DNA of 9,568 nt from an uncultured Lachnospiraceae bacterium (lineage in GTDB: Bacteria; Bacillota; Clostridia; Lachnospirales; Lachnospiraceae), in contig CALYVE010000040.1 of NCBI GenBank assembly GCA_945492935.1, positions 1-9,568 on the forward strand, written 5' to 3'. The position numbers and the translations under genes were made by a program. Position 1 is the stretch's first letter; each line of letters begins with the position of its first letter. A model generated the notes under the pieces. It was given only the letters and a program-made list of their open reading frames with translations, was not told the origin of the DNA and did not search any database. Below are positions 6,048 through 9,568 of this stretch, piece by piece.

Positions 6048-6923
6048 TTATTCACCTTTGACGATTCGGTCCTTCGCAATATCACGATGGAACAAACGAA
6101 CCGTATATGGAAGCTCACTCAATTCCTTATGCAATGCATTGGCCACTGTGACTGACCTATGCTTACCACCTGTACAACCAACCGAAATCACAAGCTGGTT
6201 TTTGCCTTCTTTTTGATATTGAGGCAACAAAAACGAAATCATATCCGTTAATTTATTCAGAAACGAATCATATTCTTCACAATTTTTTACATACTGCGCA
6301 ACCGGTTCATCATTTCCTGTCATCGGGCGCAGATTGACATCATAATATGGATTTGGTAAAAACCGAACATCAAATACTAAATCCGAATCTCTCGGAATCC
6401 CATACTTATATCCAAAAGACATCACTGTAATAATCATATTTTTGTATTCATCGCCGGAAACAAATATCTTGTCAAGCTCTGACTTTAACTCTCTTGTCAG
6501 CAGTGTGCTTGTATCAATAATGTAATCCGCCCGCTGCTTAAGAAATTCGATCTTTTCGCGCTCTTTTGCAATTCCTTCGTTAATTCTTCCTCCACGTGAA
6601 AGCGGATGCGCTCTTCGTGTTTCCTTGAATCGTTTTACAAGCACCTTTTCGGTAGCATCCAAGAACAAAATTTCATAATTATAGTTGGATTTCTTCATTT
6701 CTTCCAAACAAACAGAAAGCTGACCTAGCGCTTCTCCACTTCTGATATCGACACCTATCGCCACATTATCAACCTCTAATTTGTCATCATGGGCAATATC
6801 CGCAAAACGCTGAATCAACATAACCGGAAGATTATCCACACAGAAAAAGCCTAAATCCTCAAGCGTACGAAGGGCTGTTGATTTGCCCGCTCCGCTCATA
6901 CCTGTAACAATTACAAATCGCAT
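6048..6923 (-). CDS. rapZ: RapZ/YvcJ-family nucleotide-binding protein
   Basis: A P-loop NTPase family member of normal length (291 residues). The Walker A motif GMSGAGKS is at 8-15, followed by CVDNLP at 28-33, a Walker-B-like segment ending VDIR (58-61), the FGYKYGIPRDSDLVFDVRFLPNPYY stretch (about 170-194) and the C-terminal GCTGGKHRS (249-257). In enterobacteria RapZ is an adaptor that directs RNase E to the sRNA GlmZ and senses glucosamine-6-phosphate. In Bacillus YvcJ hydrolyses nucleotides and affects competence. The GlmZ system is not expected here, so the exact role in this organism is open. Its ATG overlaps the end of murB by 13 nt, with GGAGGTGA (6941-6934) inside murB, and whiA follows after 2 nt. 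Pairing with murB fits a link to amino-sugar and cell-wall metabolism. Confidence 0.95.
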   Translation of the reverse strand: MRFVIVTGMSGAGKSTALRTLEDLGFFCVDNLPVMLIQRFADIAHDDKLEVDNVAIGVDIRSGEALGQLSVCLEEMKKSNYNYEILFLDATEKVLVKRFKETRRAHPLSRGGRINEGIAKEREKIEFLKQRADYIIDTSTLLTRELKSELDKIFVSGDEYKNMIITVMSFGYKYGIPRDSDLVFDVRFLPNPYYDVNLRPMTGNDEPVAQYVKNCEEYDSFLNKLTDMISFLLPQYQKEGKNQLVISVGCTGGKHRSVTVANALHKELSELPYTVRLFHRDIAKDRIVKGE

Positions 6924-7795
6924 CGTATAATCTTCACCTCCGGTTCTAATGTTACCTGAAACGTTTCATAAACCTTCTTTGTAACAACATCCATCAGGGT
7001 GATAACATCATTTGCCGTGGCATGGTCATAATTTACAACAAATCCGCAGTGCTTTTCTGATACCATTGCTCCGCCGACCCGAAAGCCTCGCAAGCCACAA
7101 TCATCAATTAATTTTGCAGCAAAATATCCTTCCGGTCTCTTAAAAGTCGAACCCGCACTAGGATATTCAAGCGGCTGCTTCATCACTCTGGCTGTTTTTA
7201 GTTCTTCCATTCTCGCAACAATTTGATTGTAATCACCATTCTTCAAACGAAGCTTCACACCGACAACAATCTTTGTCGCATCTACAATACTGTGACGATA
7301 TGCAAATTGCATCTGCTCGCAGGAATACGTATGAATCTCATCATCCTCTAACAAATCAACCGATACAACAATATCTTTCATCTCTCCGCCATACGCACCG
7401 GCATTCATCACAATTGCTCCGCCAATTGTCCCGGGAATACCCGAAGCAAATTCCATCCCCGTCAGAGAATGTTCCTTCGCAAGCATTGAAATCTTGGCAA
7501 GCATTGCGCCTGCCTGCGCATAAATCGTCTCATCTTCTATCGAAATATCGCTCATTGCATCACCGATTGCAATCACAGCACCCTTATATCCTTCATCCAA
7601 AAACAGCACATTACTTCCGTTCCCTAAAATTACATACGGAACATTACTCTCTTTACATGCATGAATTGCCTGCAAAAGCTTCTCTATGCTTGCAGGGGTA
7701 ATATAATAGCGTGCTTCCCCTCCGATTCGAAACGTAGAATGTCTGCTCATCGGTTCATATTCTTTATATATAATACCGTTTAATTTGTCTTTCAT
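6911..7795 (-). CDS. murB: UDP-N-acetylenolpyruvoylglucosamine reductase
   Basis: NADPH- and FAD-dependent enzyme that reduces UDP-GlcNAc-enolpyruvate to UDP-MurNAc, the second committed step of peptidoglycan synthesis in the cytoplasm. Numbered from the chosen start, the 294-residue product has MSRHSTFRIGG (16-26), the FAD-binding LGNGSN (57-62), GMEFASGIPGTIGGAIVMNAGAYGGEM (113-139) and YRHS (166-169). It also has the catalytic serine in GSTFKRP (Ser216) and the C-terminal catalytic glutamate in LEPEV (Glu286). This layout matches the shorter type II MurB of Gram-positives. I chose the ATG at 7795 because GGGG (7806-7803) lies 7 nt upstream. An in-frame ATG at 7846 would add 17 residues but has no ribosome binding site and lies inside an inverted repeat. 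The stop overlaps rapZ by 13 nt. Confidence 0.94.
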   Translation of the reverse strand: MKDKLNGIIYKEYEPMSRHSTFRIGGEARYYITPASIEKLLQAIHACKESNVPYVILGNGSNVLFLDEGYKGAVIAIGDAMSDISIEDETIYAQAGAMLAKISMLAKEHSLTGMEFASGIPGTIGGAIVMNAGAYGGEMKDIVVSVDLLEDDEIHTYSCEQMQFAYRHSIVDATKIVVGVKLRLKNGDYNQIVARMEELKTARVMKQPLEYPSAGSTFKRPEGYFAAKLIDDCGLRGFRVGGAMVSEKHCGFVVNYDHATANDVITLMDVVTKKVYETFQVTLEPEVKIIRCDL

Positions 7796-7814
7796 TTTGC
7801 AACCCCATATTTTC

Positions 7815-7833
7815 ACGATTGCGTAGCAATCGT
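7815..7833 (-). repeat. Perfect 8-bp inverted repeat in the murB leader
   Basis: ACGATTGC-GTA-GCAATCGT on the plus strand is a perfect inverted repeat with a 3-nt spacer. In the murB mRNA it would form a compact hairpin about 20 nt before the chosen start codon. It has no T-run on either side, so it is not a terminator. It could be a repressor operator, a translational control or mRNA-stability hairpin, or chance. Confidence 0.6.
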
Positions 7834-7838
7834 TTCCG

Positions 7839-7857
7839 TGTATCATTTATAGATACA
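7839..7857 (-). repeat. Second inverted repeat in the murB leader
   Basis: TGTATC (7839-7844) and GATACA (7852-7857) are inverted repeats with a 7-nt spacer. They lie just after the T-run of the upstream terminator and 5 nt before the 19-nt palindrome in the direction of transcription. The sequence is AT-rich, so chance is likelier here than for the neighbouring palindrome. The in-frame ATG at 7846 lies within it. Confidence 0.35.
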
Positions 7858-7916
7858 AAAAAAATAAATGAAACCTATTTATACGCTATAAATATACAAT
7901 ATAGGCTTCATTTATT
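7857..7916 (-). terminator. Rho-independent terminator after the glucokinase gene
   Basis: On the minus strand, AATAAATGAAGCCTAT (7916-7901) pairs with ATAGGTTTCATTTATT (7878-7863) as 16 bp including one G-U pair, enclosing a 22-nt AT-rich loop. Eight T follow (7864-7857). The same arms on the plus strand would carry an A-C mismatch and lack a matching T-run, so the element works for minus-strand transcripts. It should end the hprK-glucokinase unit about 60 nt after the glucokinase stop. Confidence 0.85.
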
Positions 7917-7919
7917 CAA
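7891..7919 (-). promoter_or_regulatory. Candidate murB promoter embedded in the terminator
   Basis: TTGAAT (7919-7914) and TATATT (7896-7891) on the minus strand are 17 nt apart, with four and five matches to the sigma-A consensus. Transcription would begin near 7885, inside the terminator loop. Such transcripts would lack the 5' arm of the hairpin and escape termination, giving a leader of about 90 nt for the murB-rapZ-whiA-crh-like unit. AT-rich context raises the chance of a false match. Confidence 0.5.
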
Positions 7920-7978
7920 TGTTAAAATCTATACAATTTTTTGACAACTTTTATGCTTTCTAAGACTATTTATACAAT
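7893..7978. repeat. Three copies of TATACAAT in the glucokinase-murB gap
   Basis: The octamer TATACAAT occurs on the plus strand at 7893, 7930 and 7971, with a related GATACAAA at 7852, at intervals of about 37-42 nt. The rest of this 182-nt gap between murB (start 7795) and glucokinase is AT-rich and holds the terminator, the two candidate promoters and the two leader inverted repeats listed separately. The spacing is near four helical turns, but low complexity makes coincidence plausible. Confidence 0.35.
7919..7947 (-). promoter_or_regulatory. Second candidate promoter upstream of the terminator hairpin
   Basis: TTGTCA (7947-7942) and TAACAT (7924-7919) on the minus strand are separated by 17 nt, with five and four consensus matches. 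A transcript from here would start near 7912, include most of the terminator hairpin and end at the T-run unless read through. If real, it would give a very short RNA or an attenuated murB leader. Confidence 0.4.
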
Positions 7979-8919
7979 TAAGCCTCAAGAACCGCACATG
8001 CTCCACCGTAAATTCCTGCATCGTTTCCTAACGTAGCAAGTGCAAATTTTGTCTTGCGGCATGCATGGAAAGCGTATTCCCGGAAATATTTGGCAGTTGT
8101 ATCCGTAATGATAGAACCGGCTTTTGAAACACCTCCGCCAATAACAAAAACCTCAGGATCAACAACGCATGCAATCTGTGCAAGTGCTGTGCCGAGACAT
8201 TTTCCATGATTTTCTACAAGTTCGCAAGCAAGCTCATCACCATTTTTTGCAGCGTCAAATACCTCCTTCGCCGAAATATATTGTACATTACGCAGAGAAG
8301 ATGGACGTTCAGAATTGTTGATTGCAATATTTGCCATACGTACAATACCTGTTGCTGAAGTATATTGCTCCAGACAACCCTTTAATCCACAACCGCATGT
8401 TTCGGACTCCTCCTCATTCACACGAATATGTCCAATCTCACCGCCTGCTCCATTAACGCCGGAAAGCATCTTTCCATCAATAATGATACCACCGCCAACT
8501 CCTGTGCCAAGTGTAACCATGACAATATTCTTGTAGCCTTTTCCGCCACCCTGCCACATTTCACCAAGGGCAGCCATATTTGCATCATTACCAACCTTCG
8601 CAGTTAAACCGGTAAGACGTGTCATCTCTTCCGCAACATTAAATATTCCCCAGCCTAGATTTACGCATCGAAGAACGGTTCCATCTGCTTTTACAGGACC
8701 CGGCACACCCATACCTACACCCGCAACATCCGATTTGCTGATTGATTTCTCAACAAGCTTCGCCTCGAGTGATGCCGCAATATCCTCTAAAATATACTTA
8801 CCGCCTTCATCAACTCTCGTTGGTATTTCCCATTTGTCCTGTAATTCGCCTTCCACCGTAAACAAACCAAGCTTAACGGTTGTTCCTCCAATATCTACAC
8901 CAAATACATATTTCGCCAT
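7978..8919 (-). CDS. ROK-family glucokinase
   Basis: Phosphorylates glucose to glucose-6-phosphate with ATP in the cytoplasm, feeding glycolysis. The 313-residue product has the N-terminal phosphate-binding motif VDIGGTTVK (8-16), the catalytic aspartate in NDAN (Asp112), a second phosphate loop LGTGVGGG (137-144), and the ROK signature. The signature runs from GGEIGH (His164) to CGCGLKGC (Cys175, Cys177, Cys182), the zinc site of the family. A C-terminal adenosine loop is seen at VIGGGVS. There is no N-terminal helix-turn-helix, so it is a kinase and not a ROK repressor. Specificity for glucose rather than another hexose is inferred from resemblance to Gram-positive GlcK. GGGAGA (8932-8927) lies 7 nt from the ATG. 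It follows hprK by 23 nt and is closed by a strong terminator, so it forms one unit with the kinase that senses glycolytic intermediates. Confidence 0.93.
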   Translation of the reverse strand: MAKYVFGVDIGGTTVKLGLFTVEGELQDKWEIPTRVDEGGKYILEDIAASLEAKLVEKSISKSDVAGVGMGVPGPVKADGTVLRCVNLGWGIFNVAEEMTRLTGLTAKVGNDANMAALGEMWQGGGKGYKNIVMVTLGTGVGGGIIIDGKMLSGVNGAGGEIGHIRVNEEESETCGCGLKGCLEQYTSATGIVRMANIAINNSERPSSLRNVQYISAKEVFDAAKNGDELACELVENHGKCLGTALAQIACVVDPEVFVIGGGVSKAGSIITDTTAKYFREYAFHACRKTKFALATLGNDAGIYGGACAVLEA

Positions 8920-8942
8920 CGTTTTATCTCCCTTTATTGTTT

Positions 8943-9491
8943 TTATCCTTGTGAATTATTTTTACTGAAATTCTGTGTAACACGATTATACATCTCTTGT
9001 GCTGCATTGTATCCCATTTTTTTCTGACGATGATTTACCGCTGCAGATTCTACAATAACAGCAATATTTCGTCCCGGTCGAATCGGAATTGAATGACTTA
9101 CAACCTTATTTCCGAGGAACTCCATATACTGATCCTCCAGACCCATACGATCATAATTTGCATCCTTGTTCCACTCTTCCAAATTAATGACAAGATCAAT
9201 TGTCTGAGTTTCCTTAACACATTCTACACCAAACATTGTCTTTACATCAATAATGCCTATGCCTCGTAATTCGATAAAATGTCTGAGTATATCCGGAGCG
9301 GTGCCTACTAATGTTTCCTCACTGACTTTTTTGATTTCAACAACATCATCGGAAACAAGACGATGACCTCTTCTAATAAGTTCCAATGCAGCCTCACTCT
9401 TTCCAATGCCGCTATCGCCCATAATGAGAACACCTTCACCGTATACATCAACCAATACCGCATGAATAGAAATTCTCGGTGCAAGCTCAAC
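8943..9491 (-). CDS. hprK: HPr kinase/phosphorylase, catalytic domain (5' part disrupted or outside window)
   Basis: HprK phosphorylates HPr and Crh on Ser46 using ATP or pyrophosphate and removes the phosphate with inorganic phosphate, driving CcpA-dependent catabolite control. From 9491 the frame encodes VELAPRISIHAVLVDVYGEG. The P-loop GDSGIGKS follows, then RRGHRLVSDDVVEI, the signature region RHFIELRGIGIIDVKTMFG, NLEEW, and the C-terminal RPGRNIAVIVESAAVNHRQKKMGYNAA. The 182 residues from here to the stop cover the whole C-terminal catalytic domain, and all motifs appear intact. A full protein is about 310 residues. In the same frame just upstream there are stops (TGA 9503-9501, TAG 9515-9513), so the N-terminal domain is not joined to this frame. 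No good start codon with a ribosome binding site is seen at the break. Glucokinase follows 23 nt downstream. Confidence 0.9.
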   Translation of the reverse strand, partial: VELAPRISIHAVLVDVYGEGVLIMGDSGIGKSEAALELIRRGHRLVSDDVVEIKKVSEETLVGTAPDILRHFIELRGIGIIDVKTMFGVECVKETQTIDLVINLEEWNKDANYDRMGLEDQYMEFLGNKVVSHSIPIRPGRNIAVIVESAAVNHRQKKMGYNAAQEMYNRVTQNFSKNNSQG

Positions 9492-9568
9492 ATGCAGCCT
9501 TCAGGACTCAGGCTATGAATCTTTGCGGTTTCGATCATCGTCAGAATCCAGCAGCTGCTTTCGGCTCC
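9492..9568 (-). other. Frame break at the 5' side of hprK; insertion-like segment
   Basis: Conserved HprK sequence begins at 9491, but the same frame hits TGA (9503-9501) and TAG (9515-9513). From the window edge, the frame shifted by one base stays open, encoding about a dozen residues (to about 9527) that could loosely be the end of the HprK N-terminal domain. The intervening 9492-9526 (35 nt) does not look like HprK in any frame and holds an imperfect palindrome around AGCCT (9496-9500) and AGGCT (9510-9514). Possible explanations are a small insertion, a decayed gene, or a sequencing or assembly error near a contig edge. Confidence 0.6.

Noticed and set aside
7796..7846. ATG at 7846 or GTG at 7816 as the murB start
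   Set aside because: Neither has a ribosome binding site and both lie in or next to inverted repeats; the ATG at 7795 has GGGG 7 nt upstream and keeps all MurB motifs.
7941..7978. TTGACA at 7941 as a plus-strand promoter
   Set aside because: No acceptable -10 at 16-18 nt, and no gene on the plus strand downstream; the complementary minus-strand reading fits better.
9308..9538. A 76-codon minus-strand frame starting at 9538 as a separate gene
   Set aside because: Most of it overlaps the conserved HprK catalytic domain in another frame; only its 5' end, beyond the frame break, may be hprK-derived.
1..9568. A new defence, mobile or toxin-antitoxin system
   Set aside because: All gene space is taken by housekeeping families plus one repeat protein; no transposase, integrase, nuclease, CRISPR repeat or toxin-like pair can be seen.

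Overview
The window reads as a core-genome stretch of a low-to-mid GC Gram-positive anaerobe of the class Clostridia, most likely in or near Lachnospiraceae. Three things suggest this: the gene order hprK - ROK glucokinase - murB - rapZ - whiA - HPr-like gene, the FMN-riboswitch rib operon in the order ribD-ribE-(ribBA), and the AGGAGG-type ribosome binding sites. Every gene I can support lies on the minus strand, so the text below follows transcription from high to low coordinates.

Region 1 (9568-7978): hprK (HPr kinase/phosphorylase, catalytic domain only) followed after 23 nt by a ROK-family glucokinase. The hprK reading frame is broken near 9492-9515, close to the window edge. An 8-T rho-independent terminator at 7857-7916 ends this unit.

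Region 2 (7977-4940): an AT-rich gap with two candidate promoters, one embedded in the terminator, and two inverted repeats in the murB leader. Then come murB, rapZ, whiA and a small HPr-family gene, tightly packed (13-nt overlap, 2-nt gap, 2-nt gap). The HPr-like protein has Asp in place of the catalytic His15 but keeps Ser46, so it is Crh-like rather than a PTS phosphocarrier. glmR (yvcK), which sits between rapZ and whiA in Bacillus, is absent.

Region 3 (4939-2118): an extended -10 promoter followed by one 906-residue cytoplasmic protein. It consists of two blocks of TPR/Sel1-like repeats, each followed by a similar alpha/beta domain of about 130 residues. Its function is unknown.

Region 4 (2117-1): an FMN (RFN) riboswitch starting about 10 nt after the stop of the repeat protein. 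It has a clear terminator and an alternative antiterminator pairing. A 46-codon open frame of protein-like composition follows, then ribD, ribE and the first bases of the next gene, probably ribBA. Together these make riboflavin and repress themselves through FMN.

Functional themes are carbon-catabolite signalling (hprK, glucokinase, Crh-like protein, a possible cre site), cell-wall precursor and division control (murB, rapZ, whiA), and riboflavin synthesis. I see no rRNA, tRNA, CRISPR array, insertion sequence or phage gene. No defence or other new multi-gene system is visible. The points most worth a second look are the Asp15 Crh-like protein beside a disrupted hprK, the orphan open frame between riboswitch and ribD, and the duplicated-architecture repeat protein.
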